Below are positions 1 through 11,605 of a stretch of 64,000 nt of DNA, one piece after another. Location: positions 27,012,322-27,076,321 of the forward strand of contig OZ026598.1 in NCBI GenBank assembly GCA_964020085.1, given 5' to 3'. Position 1 is the stretch's first letter. Each line of letters begins with the position of its first letter. Both the position numbers and the translations under genes were made by a program. The stretch comes from Micromussa lordhowensis. Taxonomy: Eukaryota; Cnidaria; Anthozoa; Scleractinia; Lobophylliidae. The notes under the pieces are model-generated. The model was given only the letters and a program-made list of their open reading frames with translations. It made no database searches and was not told the origin of the DNA.

Positions 1-673
1 GTGACGCAAAGTGAATTAAGTTTCGACGCAAAATGTAATAACATCCGTAACGCAAAATGTAATAACTTTTGACGCAAAATGTAATTCATAAAAGTAACGC
101 AAACTGTAATAGGACAAAATGTAATAATATTCTGGGCGGTATGTGTCCCTAAAAATAGAAGTGTTTGTTTCGGTGAGGGACAAAAACGCTTGGTTTCGAA
201 AAGTGACGAACTCCTCGAGGCTATTTCAGGAGGAAAAGCTAAAAACCCGTAAATAGACCAATTCGGACAACATCCATGGAAATAACGGACGCATTTCTTT
301 TATTTTCTAAACGTCTGTATATATAACGGCGATGTTTACTGATACTGCTTTAGCAACAACTGCATATCCACCAATATGTTATTCTTTTTAACGTCACACT
401 AATGAACTTCTTGCTACACTGAAGTTATTATTGACTTAGCTTCTTATTTTGAATAAAAATTACCGTGGAAAATTAACTTAACGTGCTTTGAAGAAATTAC
501 ATAGATATAAAGACTCAAAAATGCACCATATTTGCCAGGGCGGGTATCTTAACTGCTTGCTTATTGATTGGTTTGTTGGTTGATTGATTCATTGATTGAT
601 TTTAAATCTTAATTTACATTTAATTGTAACCAAACTGTAACTCTGAAGAAAAGTGAGCTAAATCGGGTCTCTC

Positions 674-2857
674 TTAATTGCGGGTTCTCCGGTTGGTCTT
701 GGAGATACCATACCAGCCATAGCTATAGGCTACGAGGCTTACCCATGCATTTGACCAGTTCTTAGCGTTAATTATATTTCTTAGAGCAATTACTGCTCCA
801 CTGTTCTTTCCCTTCATATTTATTATTTTCCGTACACTAAGATGGCGTATATTGGCAACCTCTACTAGCTCTGGAATATAAACTCGTGGAAGTGGTAAGG
901 TGTCGACAACGCGTTTGAAAAACCTGGAAACAGCTCGCAAAGTCTGTCGCATTTGTGGATATCTCCCCACTGTTGTTTTTATAACGTTCTCTACAACATC
1001 AGGATTAAGGAGAGGACCATAGTCTGTGTTACACCCATTAAGCTGAGTTGCATTATCCTTTCCGTGCTTTTCGTATCCGCATTGGTTACTCGTATCTTCC
1101 TCTTCATTTTCGTGGGTGGTATTGACATGTTGTGGATCTTTATTGCTATGGGATTGACTCTCCGGCAAGTTAATTCCTGATGTGCTACTTGATTCGGACC
1201 GTTCATCGTGGACCGGAGGAATGCAATTATACTCTGTGTCGAGTGGATCAGATCTTCGCATTTTTGGATAGCTTCCCTCAGTTGTCTTATCTTTCTGTTC
1301 ATTTTCAGGTAATCCGGTTCGGTTTCTATGCGTTGTACTGACATCAGGAGCATGTTGATCTATATTGTTATGGGACTGATCCTCGTTCATGTTTATGTCT
1401 GAGGCGCTATCTAATTGGGCCAGTTCTTCTTGGGCTGGGGAAAGACAACTGTGCTCCGTGTTGGGTCGACCTGAAATTGTTTCATCCCGACATTCGTTGG
1501 CCAAGCACACGTAATGCTCTCCAGCTCCCTCTGCAAAGTGACCTAGATAAAACGTCGCAATTGGGATGCTATTCGTAGGTGAAATTGTCTGCGTTGCCAT
1601 TGTCCCGAGTGTGGAATATATAACTATTTGTATATTAAATACATCAGCTGCTGCTTGGAGGGTTAAGTGATCACCATATGTTCCATCGCGTGCCATTAAT
1701 ATTGGTCCCAAGGTGCGCCTGCGAATAATTCCATAGGAGTGCCATCTGGAGAGTTTGGATGTGACTCCAAGTATGCGACGATCTCTTCTCTCAATGTTTC
1801 TGCCGAGCGGAAGATACCAATGTTTGCAAGCTCGTGACATAGTGCAGAAAATTGGCAGTTGCCGTCTTTTGTTGGGTCATAGCTAATTAAAAAGTTAATA
1901 TCAGACTGCATGTCCGTGAATTTGTCCCTCTGATTTGAGTAAGGTATGAAATATTTCTTTTTGTGCATTTTCTTGTTGCTCTGATTTGCGAGCTTCCTCT
2001 TCCTTTTTTCTTTGTCCATTGTCGTACTTGTTATGTCATTAACGGAAATCCATTTAGTAAGAGTCTTGGAGGAACTAGGCGGGTACTTAAACTGAACCTT
2101 GTACTTACAAGCTTTTAACTTTCTTCTGAGAATTTTAGCCGTTAAGATAGACCTCTTACTGCATATTTTTTTCGCCGGAGGGTAGCGAATTAACACTTTT
2201 TCGCCAATATTATAAACTGAAGGCGGATTGTTTCTCAGTCCTTTCCGGATCATACGGTTTTCACATCTTCTACTTGCCGCGGAAGCAGCCTGACGTATTC
2301 GTTTAACTTGTAGCTCGTGGGAATCATAATCTTAAGGTCGCGACGATATCATTTTCTCGTACGCTTTCCCCTCAATATTCCATTCTTCTGCAGTCGAAGC
2401 TCCTGATATGTCGTCTTTCCTAAAAGGCTTGCGCCCATAATAAACTTCAAATGGACATTTCCAAGAAAGCTCCTCCTTAACATCTTGATTTAAGGCTCTC
2501 GCGTATTCTGGCAAACATTTTGCCCAGTTCACTCCCGTTTTTCGCATAGTTAAAAGATCGTACGTAATCTTTTTCTTAAATGATCTGTGGGCCCGTTCAA
2601 TTTTTCCCTGTTATTGTGGGTGGTATGGGCGTCCTTTAATCACTTTTATTCCAAGCTTCTTGCACAGTTTCTTGACAGCACCGTCGAATTCTCGCCCTTG
2701 GTCGTGCTGAAGGACACGAGGAGGCCCATGCTCTTTGTAAATTGTCGATAGCGCCTCCGCGATTGCACTACTTTTCTTTCTTTCCAGTGGAATAAGCCAA
2801 TGGTACCGGCTAAATACATCCATAAGAGATAGCACATACTTGAATACTTTTCCCCAG
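674..2857 (-). pseudogene. Broken integrase + OTU cysteine protease gene of a Ginger/KRBA2-like transposon
   Basis: Read right to left. An integrase core (about 2,857-2,611) has DVFSRYHWLIPLERKK, a D in the HDQGREF block and PYHPQ. After an in-frame TAA at about 2,600, the tract QGKIERAHRSFKKK and the CPFEVYYGRKP block continue to about 2,332. After a frame change a basic GPY/chromo-like tail follows (NIGEKVLIRYPP, 2,253-2,040). An OTU protease then starts with DGNCQFSALCHEL near 1,865 (catalytic Asp and Cys) and, after another frame change near 1,700, continues as DGTYGDHLTLQAAADVF and GEHYVCLA (catalytic His). The rest, to 674, is a low-complexity acidic linker with two related segments of about 60 residues and a C-terminal VSRFFKRVVDTLPLP segment. 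A premature stop plus at least two frame changes and a nested insertion at its upstream edge make it inactive. Domain identities are confident; the element family is less so. Confidence 0.75.
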
Positions 2858-3097
2858 GGCCGGGTTGTTCGAAAGCCGGTTAACGCTAACCCAGGATTAA
2901 AAGTTAACCCAAGTATTAATTTTTCTTGTTTAAAAATAGTTTTGACCGCTTATGTTTTGCATAGTTTCAGATTACTCAAACTCAAAACTGAAGGACAAAC
3001 AAGATATAAACAGAAAACTTCACCGAAGAGTTGCAAAACTGAAATCAAAATTCTCACTAGTTCCGGGTTAGCTTAATCGGGTTTGAACAACCCGGCC
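2858..3097. mobile_element. 240-bp inverted-repeat element (MITE family A), copy 1, nested in the integrase gene
   Basis: The termini are inverted repeats: ggccgggttgttcg at the left and cgaacaacccggcc-like sequence (gaacaacccggcc) at the right, followed inward by related tracts with ggttaac and gggttag. The 3-bp sequence cag flanks both sides (2,855-2,857 and 3,098-3,100), which fits a target-site duplication. A second copy lies at 22,691-22,929. It sits immediately upstream of the visible integrase reading frame, so it separates that frame from its N-terminal part. No coding capacity. Confidence 0.75.
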
Positions 3098-3180
3098 CAG
3101 GTCTCTTGGCAATTTTCCCCAATGGATAACAATCTCCTTGATACACATTGTCATAAAAAAAGACCACGGATTCTAGAGGT

Positions 3181-3732
3181 AACTCATTTAATTGACATTT
3201 TCTTATAAAAAAAAAATATTTACATGTGTAAGTAATGGCCTAGTATTAAATGGTAAACATCACAGCCACGAACAACAAGGCATCGACTCTTATTGAGGAC
3301 AAGCCTATATTCCCAATTTATCAGATATTATTTCATTTGATTCTACAAAGCGTGCTGCCATCAGTTTCGTTGGGTGGCGGTTAAGGGTCAGTTATTGACG
3401 ATTTTTTCATTGCAAAATTCAACCTAATCACTTGTGTGACTTCTGCCTGATGTATCGCGCGCGTGCCGCCCGCAGTCACACGCGAGCGAGCACGCTCATA
3501 GTCAGCGCTGCTTCGTTACCTTCGTTGCTCAATTTTCTAATAGGTGCGAATACCATGCTTGATGATATTCCAACTTATTCTGTGCCTTATTTTCTACAAA
3601 CAAAACCTGCACTTACAATCAAAGGAGAAGAGAGTCTGAAATCTGCAATGCCTCCGCCATCTTGGAAATTATAGATAAGCTAAATTTATTAGTGAACTTG
3701 ACTCGGTCACAGTGATAGCTCTGGGCTTTATT
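3181..3732. other. No gene seen
   Basis: AT-rich DNA with a poly-A run near 3,210. The one open frame on the plus strand (3,432-3,674) has no recognisable motif and no splice or codon support. Confidence 0.5.
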
Positions 3733-4148
3733 TTAAGGCGGGGGTACACCTGGATTTAAGTGAAATTTGAGGAAGTTTAAAGAGAGATTGAAAGGGGGAA
3801 AAAAGGTTATGGAACACATCCAGACGGTTGCCCGACCCCACAATGGCACCCAGGTTGTTAGGCAACTGTTTGGTGTGTATCTACCAATTTTTAACTTCAA
3901 ACTCTAATTTTAAAACAACACCAAATCTTCAAAATTTCCTATTTCCATAAATTTTACTAAGCCTTTGAGGAAAACTATTTATCTCCAAATAAACCTAAAA
4001 ATCACCAAAAAATTTACAAAACGGCGCAAAACATAGATGTGTGTAATGAGCGAAGAGATTCTTGATTGCTTGAAACGTAAACGAGATATTTTCATTAAAA
4101 ACATAATACCAAGCCAAAATATGGCTTTCAGGTGGACCCCCGCCTTAA
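3733..4148. mobile_element. 408-bp MITE flanked by TTAA
   Basis: TTAA at 3,733-3,736 and at 4,145-4,148 bracket inverted termini: ggcgggggtacacctg at the left and caggtggacccccgcc at the right. TTAA duplication is the hallmark of piggyBac, but the GGCGGGGG terminus would also suit PIF/Harbinger with a TTA or TAA duplication. It has no coding capacity. Confidence 0.75.
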
Positions 4149-4269
4149 GTGGGAATGTTTGGTCTGTGTTTAAACAACATACTGAAACAACTAGCCACGA
4201 CATGCGCCCCAATAACAGGCCTTGTGCAGCTTGGATCACGTGACAGAAGTTTTTGCTAAAAAAATCCAT

Positions 4270-4586
4270 ATTATGGGCTATAACGTAAAGAGTGACAGAA
4301 ATGGAAACAGCATTTCAACAATAGCAAAATGACCAAGTCTGAGGTCCCTGGCATTGAAGAGTGAGTTTATGACAGTTTGAATTTTCGGACAATTTTTAAA
4401 AAGGATATGCATGGTAAATGTTGCCGGGACAGCAAGTGGCAACTTTTTTCATACAAATCTTCCTTTAATTTTTAAAAAATTGAAACCGTCATAACATCTC
4501 ATTCTCTGAAGCCAGGGGCCTCTAACGTGGCTATTGTGATATTTTTGACAGGCCTTTTCCATCTTTGTCGCGTCATAGCCCATAAT
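4270..4586. mobile_element. Long inverted-repeat (foldback-like) MITE
   Basis: The left arm starts attatgggctataacg and the right arm ends cgtcatagcccataat. Inside, the left-arm tracts (gaccaagtctgaggtccctgg and its neighbours) are imperfectly complementary to the right arm (ccaggggcctctaacgtgg), so almost the whole element folds on itself. The right arm and about 85 bases downstream recur at 6,570-6,765, just upstream of the duplicated transporter exon. Confidence 0.7.
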
Positions 4587-5293
4587 TCTATGTAAAGTAG
4601 GTCCCTTCATGGGTTCATGTATCACTGGTTCACAGCGAGCATCGGCGTCTTAACTTGCATATTTGCATTCTGTTCCCTGAGAGAGACCACAGAAGGCGGT
4701 CGAAAATTTCGTTGTTGTTGCTTTTTGATTTTTTTTTATACCTGTGCTGAACGTTTTTTAGAATTAAACCTAGACTACGAGTGGTCCCTCCTTGGCTTAG
4801 TCCGTGAAGGGAGAGCGTAAATAAACAACAAGGATACTTTTTATGCTAACTGTGTGAAATCGACCAAACACACCGAATGGCGTCATAAATGTTGGAAAGG
4901 TATGTTTGAACAGGTAACGAGTAGTAGGCAACAGGTATAGTTGATGCATTGTGTTCACTGATATAATTCATTTATCACTGAACGAAATCTAGGCCACTAG
5001 ACACTCCAACGAAACCTAGGCCACTACACACTCCATATCATTTTGTTTATATGTTGTACAAAACATAAATATGATGAGATGATATGCGAGTTCGCTGTCG
5101 CCGCGAAATTTTTGGCACGTAACGAAACGATGCTTGAGTGAGCTATCGCGTGATTTTCGTTTTGTTTAGGGCGAAAGAAAAATGCAGATGTATTGTAGCG
5201 TAATTTTCGTTCGGTGTGGGCGAAACAGAACGAAACGATATGGGAATGACTTTTAGCGTAATTTGCGTTCTTATTCAAAAAAATGATACTCGT

Positions 5294-5642
5294 ATTCTTA
5301 TTGACTACTCAAAACTGACCATAGTTTAACTGCTAGCTATGTAAAATAATGTTGTAAAATATCAGGACATCGTTTTCCTTTTATTTGAGCTTACATGTAT
5401 ATATGTCTTTCCTTCTTTTATGATTGTAATATCGTCTTTTAACGTAACATTCGGCCATCGCCAACTTAAATCTACATGATAGTGGCCAACTCGAAAGCCC
5501 CTTGGCTACTTTGGTCGCTGTGCACAATATTAAATATTGTATCGTATAGTTAATTTCTATTTGTTTTTATTCGTCCTATATTGTTGTTATTCGTCTTCTT
5601 TTTTTATTTTTTTCTGTGTGGAATAATAAAAACTGAACTGAA
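5294..5642 (+). mobile_element. 3'-end fragment of a non-LTR retrotransposon (LINE)
   Basis: About 350 bases, starting attcttattgactactc and ending in an A-rich aataataaaaactgaac tail. They match 31,682-32,036 nearly base for base; at that second copy the C-terminus of a LINE reverse transcriptase is still attached. This copy keeps only the last codons and the 3' UTR, as expected from 5'-truncated LINE insertion. Confidence 0.75.
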
Positions 5643-5865
5643 CCGTGAAATTAATCTATATTCAAAATCAGTTGCGCAAAATTATTCGTTTTACAGTAGT
5701 GTTTAAGTTGCATAATATTAAAATATAAATATTCCTCTCACGCAGTTCACACAAGTACCAAATCCTTGAAAATACATATGCATGGAGCTGAGAGTGAGAT
5801 TCTCATCAATATTCATTCTAGCTCAGTTTACATCTCACGAATTATCTTGCTCTTGTTTTTTCTAG

Positions 5866-6123
5866 TATGGAATGTCACCAAGAGATGTGTCTGCCATCGC
5901 GTAATGAGGAGCCGAAAAGAAGAAGACCGGAAGAAGTCATGCAGCGAGATCGTGACGATTTTACAATCAAGGAAAACCTGCACACAGCCTGATGGCCTCT
6001 ATGCATACTTTGTGTGCTTCTGCGGGTTTCTAAGCATTTTGATAGCTGTGGGCTGCTCTTATTCATACGGACTACTCTTTCCAGTACTCCTGGATGAGTT
6101 TAGACAAGGAAAAGCCAAGACAG
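5866..6123 (+). pseudogene. Duplicate copy A of monocarboxylate transporter exon 1
   Basis: Nearly identical to the exon at 6,776-7,026, with the same acceptor-like ttttttctag upstream and the same aca-g|gtaa donor. It encodes the TM1 segment PDGLYAYFVCFCGFLSIL and DEFRQGKAKT in frame with exon 2. Compared with copy B it has a net 7-base insertion around 5,910-5,930, which puts the matching ATG (5,867) out of frame; reading from it meets a stop after about 42 codons. An internal in-frame ATG at 5,904 could still start a shorter N-terminus. It may be a decayed duplicate, an alternative first exon or a mutually exclusive exon; the sequence alone does not decide. Confidence 0.65.
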
Positions 6124-6199
6124 GTAAAGAATTTAGTAGGTTTGGTTCGTGACATCAATATTGTTTATCATTTTGTAGCTACCGCGTTAGTACAGTTGT

Positions 6200-7540
6200 G
6201 ATCCTAGTCGATTCTAGGGCCCGACTGCCAGCTCAGGTAACATTGTGACCTCAAGCTGTTTACCTTACTTAAGGTCCGTCTACTGCCCTTGGTGTGGATC
6301 TCCCATAAAGATCCTGTTCAGGTTTCTTGTTCTGTAAACCTGGTTGCTTCAATGACTTCGTAGTTTGCTTCTGAATGTCGCGTGAAAGTGTTTGGGTAAG
6401 CCTAACCCTAAGAATGTTTAATCATCCAGTCCAAGGTCAGTTTGCCTGTGTGGCCTACACATAAGAACGTGTCCACTGGGTAAATTAGTTAGATGAAGAC
6501 TGCGCTAGACAGTGATCTGTGCTACACAGAAGTCCGAACAACGAAAGACTCAACTGAAATCCACGGTTAAAAATTGAAACCGTCATAACATTTCATTCTT
6601 TGAGGCCAGGGGCCTCTAACGTGGCTATTGTGATATTTTTGACACGCCTTTTCCATTTTTGTCGTCATAGCCCATAATTCTATGTAAAGTAGGTCCCTTC
6701 ATGGGTTCATGTATCACTGGTTCACAGCGAACATCGGAATCTTAACTTGCATATTTGCATTCTTGTTCTTTCTAGTATGGAATGTCACCAAGAGATGTGT
6801 CTGCCATCGCGTAATGAGAACCCGAAAGACCGGAAGAAGTCATGTAGCGAGATCGTGACGATTTTACAATCAAGGAAAACCTGCACACAGCCTGATGGCC
6901 TCTATGCATACTTTGTGTGCTTCTGCGGGTTTCTAAGCATTTTGATAGCTGTGGGCTGCTCTTATTCATACGGACTACTCTTTCCAGTACTCCTGGATGA
7001 GTTTAGACAAGGAAAAGCCAAGACAGGTAAATAATTTAGTAGGTTTGGTTCTTGTTCTGTAAACCTGGTTGCTTCAATGAATTCCCGGCGTAGTTTACTT
7101 CTGAATGTCGCCCCGATAAAGTGTTTGGGTAACCCTAACCCTAAGAATGTTTAATCATCCACGAGTCCAAGATCAGTTTGCATGTGTGGCCTACACATAA
7201 GAACGTGTCCACTGGGTAAATTAGTTAGATGAAGACTGCGCTAGACAGTGATCTGTGCTACACAGAAGTCCGAACAATGAAACACTCAACTGAAATCTTC
7301 GGTCGCAAACCCTGACCCTAACCCTAAACCCTGAATGTCGCGTGAAAGTGTTTAGGTAAGCCTAACCCTAAGAGTGTTTAATCATCCAGTCCAAGGTTGC
7401 CTGTGTGGCCTACACATAAGAACGTGTCCACTGGGTAAGTTAGGTAGATGAAGACTACGCTAGACAGTGATCTGTGCTACACAGAAGTCCGAACAATTAT
7501 GAAAAACTCAACTGAAATCTACGGTCGCAAACCAAATGCA
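6200..7540. repeat. Local segmental repeats around transporter exon 1
   Basis: A unit of about 150 bases, with gtgtttgggtaa(g)cctaaccctaag, then gaacgtgtccactgggtaa and ending gtgctacacagaagtccgaac, occurs three times: about 6,388-6,541, 7,119-7,276 and 7,348-7,496. The copies differ by small indels. Together with the doubled exon this shows repeated local duplication. Positions 6,570-6,765 match 4,490-4,672. Confidence 0.8.
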
Positions 7541-9619
7541 CCAATAGTGTTTCTAGCCTGGGAAAGACCTTTTGTATTCGCTGGCTGCTGGAAGGTCGGG
7601 ATCTGTTACAGCAAATATAATATTTGGAGACTGGAAGACCCGAAGACTGGCTACTCTCAGAACTACCGTAAAATTCCGGTTATAAGCCCTAGGTTTATAC
7701 AACGTTGCATAATATAATATATAACTAGTAGGAATCAAAGATCAGGAGTGCGTTCTCCGCCTGTGATAATAGTTGTCTGTTGCTGAAATCATTATCTTTA
7801 TGTGAACGGGTGAAGTTTTACAGACATGTAACATACTGACAAAGTCCACTATTTTTGTTCTGTGGTTTTGATTTCCTTGTTATTGATTTTCCTTGCTAAT
7901 GCGATTTTGATATGACCTTTTGATGACACGTTGCGTGACGGCTCCAGTTTCGGTAATCTCACGATATCATGCCATCAACACGTCTCATTCTCACTTTTAC
8001 TGGTAATGTTTAGGCCTAAAGCCTAATTTTTAAAAAGGATAGTTGGGTTACTGCTAGTATTCTGAGCTGGAAGCACTGATATCAGCTAACATTTGCTCTC
8101 GCGTTTCCGTTTATCCGTGGTTCACCGTAAACAAACTCCCGGACAAACTCCGTGCGACTGGCAATAATTATTACATCCCAAATCCAAGGCGATGCAAAGT
8201 CGTGTTCGTGAACAGAATAAATACGGTCGTCCGTCCCAGCTATGTAACAAAAGCACGTTATCTCGCATCCTGACCAAACAGGCCTCGCACGGTCCACAAT
8301 CAAATGAGCGATCGCGAACAAATCGTCTCGTAATACACGTGCTTTGCGATGATGTAATTTGTTTTCGCCCGGCCAAAAAATCTCACGCCGTCTGCATTGG
8401 GACTGCATTCTCGTTTTTGTCGAATGCAATCAGAGTGAAAAACCTGTTCAAAGAAATCCTCAAAACGTTGAAAACCACGAAAGAAACCACAAAGGAGAGA
8501 GTTTATTCGCCACACGAGTCAGGTTTTTCTTGTGTTTTTTTTGTTTGTTTATGTCTTGATGGCTGTCACTGTGATTAGTGCTTCCACAATGACGTATGTT
8601 CGAAATATTACAAACATTTTTTTCCTATCCGACACGATCGCGAGATGACCTTTGCTAGTAGCAGTATTTTGAATGAAATTATTCCAATTCCTTTTTCGTT
8701 CTCGCTATTTATGATTTTCGTGAATGGTTTACCCTGAAGCTATTGAGGAATGAAGCTGAAGCTACGGTCAGGTGTTTTTTTTGCGCCATTTTACATCCGA
8801 AGCACTTGAGGAAAAGTACAGGGCATCCAGCCGGTTGTCTAGCTTTTCGCTCCACTATGGCTGCACGTGGTAAGCACTTCGTTTTCCATGTCTTCTGTCG
8901 AATCCGTGCTGGGAATTGATCGTATGAGCAATTCTATAGGAAAATTCATTACCTGACGAGGGAATTCCGAGTTAAGGAGACTCGAAAGGGTATTTTTGTT
9001 GATGTAGTGTTTGCTAAACGATTAAAGATTACAAAGAAGGATATTTAATGGTGTAGGCAAACTATATGTCTCCTTGGACCTCTATAGTTGTACTATATTA
9101 TAAAGGTGCTTATGACGTCATATCAGTTACCATGGCAACACCCCAGGTCCACAAAAAGGCCCTCTAAATGTCAGTTTTTGTAAAATACCTGAAAAACTAA
9201 TTCGGTGACCTACCTTTTTTATTTCTTTGTTGAAAAGCTCCCTAAATTATTTACCTTTTCAGGCAGTATGAAAAAAATTTATCTAGTGGAATTTAATATA
9301 TCTTTAAAAAACGCGCTTTATGGCTTGCAGAAAATTCTACTAGATAAATTTCCCTGAAACTTTTATATTTGAAGTGCCATCGTGAATGAAGAGTGCATGG
9401 AAAAAATCAAGATAGGTCACCGAGCAAACTTTCGAGCTAAATACAAATGTTTTTCGCAGGTTTTATTTCCGGTTCGCACGATTTTACGCATCATTAACTT
9501 CCGGTGTACTGATTTTAATACTGATTCAGCTGACGCGTGCATCTTAGTTATGGCGTGTGTAGATTGCGCGCGCGCGTGCACCTAAAAACCCTTTCGAGCC
9601 TCCTTAAATTGCACGCGAA

Positions 9620-9667
<48 letters not shown>

Positions 9668-11570
9668 AAGTGCCATTTAACGCGGAATTCACGAGTCAGG
9701 TAATGAATTTTCCTTGAATCGCATAATTGAATAAAATTGTAGAAAAAGACATTGTAGAAAAACTTTTTTGCAGTTGTTGTGTTACAATTTGACGACAGTT
9801 TGCGAAACAATATCACTTAGCCTCGTTTTCAACTCGCAAATTCCAGGCTAAATACCTCGCTTCGTAAACCAATCAGAATGCAAGATTTTATTCAATTAGG
9901 CGATTCTAACTTGAATGCTTTGTCCGGTCTTACAAAATACTTTTCGTGTTTCTTTCGTAGAAAAAGACCACCTGAGAATTCTTGAGGTATGCGTGTACAT
10001 AGAAATGACTTGTAAGGGACAAATAAATAAAGCTAACACATCCGACCCCTTGTTGAGGAAATCAAGAACAGACAAATATGTTAAGTTAAAACAGTTGAGT
10101 TGTAAGTATTCAACACAAACAAAAATAAACTAGACATCCGCGGATAAAATTTGTTTCTCCAGTAGAGCCGTACAGATTCTACCGGCCTGATTTAGCTATA
10201 ATTATCCATTCTAAACCTTAAAGGCAGAATTTAACTGTCCAGTTATTCATTTCAGTTTTGGAATAAAAATATCATGAACAAATCAGTTTTCTAGGCGTCC
10301 GTGTATTTTCTGGAAGTCGTGAGTAACTGGGGATCTCTCCAGATCAAACTAAATGTGAAAGTGTTCGCATGCAACTGAACTTACATTGAGAAGTGGCTAT
10401 TGCTGGTTTTGTGAAATTGTGTAGCCCTTTCCGTTGTAAAAAATAAACAGCTCAGTTTACCATTTTATCCCATTACAAAGGTTTAAGTGGTTTTCTTCTC
10501 TTATGGCGAAAAATTGAAAAGCTGTTTACATACCTTCTTACACGGCGTGCAGAGCTTCTTGTTTTGCGATTAAACTATACTTTCACACGGCCAAAGCACA
10601 CAAAATCATTCCGAGATCCTTGAAATAATTTTTGTTTAAAGACCCAAGGAGAAAGAGAAAAATATGAAATGAGGTATTATCTGGCTACAACATTTTTGAG
10701 TCGATTTGAAAATCAAACATGGCCTCCACATTTTGCCCGCGAGGGAATAGAATCTATTGTGTTTTATATCTTCGGTTCCCTGTGGACGCAACAAGATGGC
10801 TCTGGTGTGAAAGTTAAATATTCCTGGCTTCGACTCCCTTCACCGTCTGTTTTTCCGGTATATCAGGTAAATGGGACATGTTCTTCAGGTATGTGCAAAA
10901 TTGAGGCCTTGATATTCTTAGAAAATGTATTAATATTGAAAGTTGTCGTGTATCTTGGTGAAGCAACGGCAATACGCAGCGGTAATGGCTCTTTTGATCG
11001 AGAATGAAAAATGTCGCCAACTGGGAAGTTAATATTTCTGGTTACTGCTCTCACATCATTAGTGTAATCGAAAAAAAAACTGAAAGAAAATTGGAACCTG
11101 ACTCGAACTTGACTCGCGACTCGAAATTGACTCGTGCGACGAGCACACTCCAAAGGAGAACAAGTAGATGGACACGAAAACGAGGCTTAAAACCCCTGAA
11201 AAAACTTAGAGGGGCGGCCAATTTTCAGTCTTCACAAAAAAATCTCGATTTCTCGCGCCTGCGAAACAAAATTAGGATGCGTTCTCTCGTTCCTCGAGAA
11301 CGCAATAACGCTTAGGGTTAGGGTTAATATTGATATTAACGGGTTGGGAGATATTTTTTTATTCAACTATCATTTTGTATTATTAGGGAATAGAAAACCT
11401 TTTCCGTGTTTACATAGCCTCATCTAAACACAACTGGAGGGTTGGAAGAATCCAGACAGTTATGCAAACCCAAGACGTCGTCAAGGGTTTGCATAACTTT
11501 CAAGAATTCTGCCAACCCTCCGAGTGTTTAGATGAGGCTATGTAAACACGAAAAAAGTTCTCTATTGCTT

Positions 11571-11605
<35 letters not shown>

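Larger units (their letters stand above)
1..3180 (-). mobile_element. Degenerate Ginger/Gypsy-integrase-type DNA transposon, copy 1
   Basis: Seen: the first 150 bases contain several spaced copies of a motif close to acgcaaaatgtaataa. The same motif cluster and flanking sequence recur at 15,650-15,800 and, inverted, at 17,285-17,366, where they form the ends of a second element. Positions about 698-830 match 16,840-16,975. On the minus strand between 674 and 2,857 lies a broken integrase + OTU coding region. Ginger elements are known to combine Gypsy-like integrase with terminal inverted repeats and cut-and-paste movement; KRBA2-like proteins come from related elements. The left terminus is at or beyond the window edge and the right end is not sharply visible, so the 3,180 limit is approximate. 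Confidence 0.6.

Noticed and set aside
7120..7400. Short ccctaaccctaa tracts (also ttagggttaggg at 11,312) as interstitial telomere repeats
   Set aside because: Only two units each, and part of the 150-base local repeat unit. Too short to mean a telomere relic.
8080..8580. Overlapping open frames on both strands as genes
   Set aside because: They overlap each other in several frames, have no motif, and lie in an intron.
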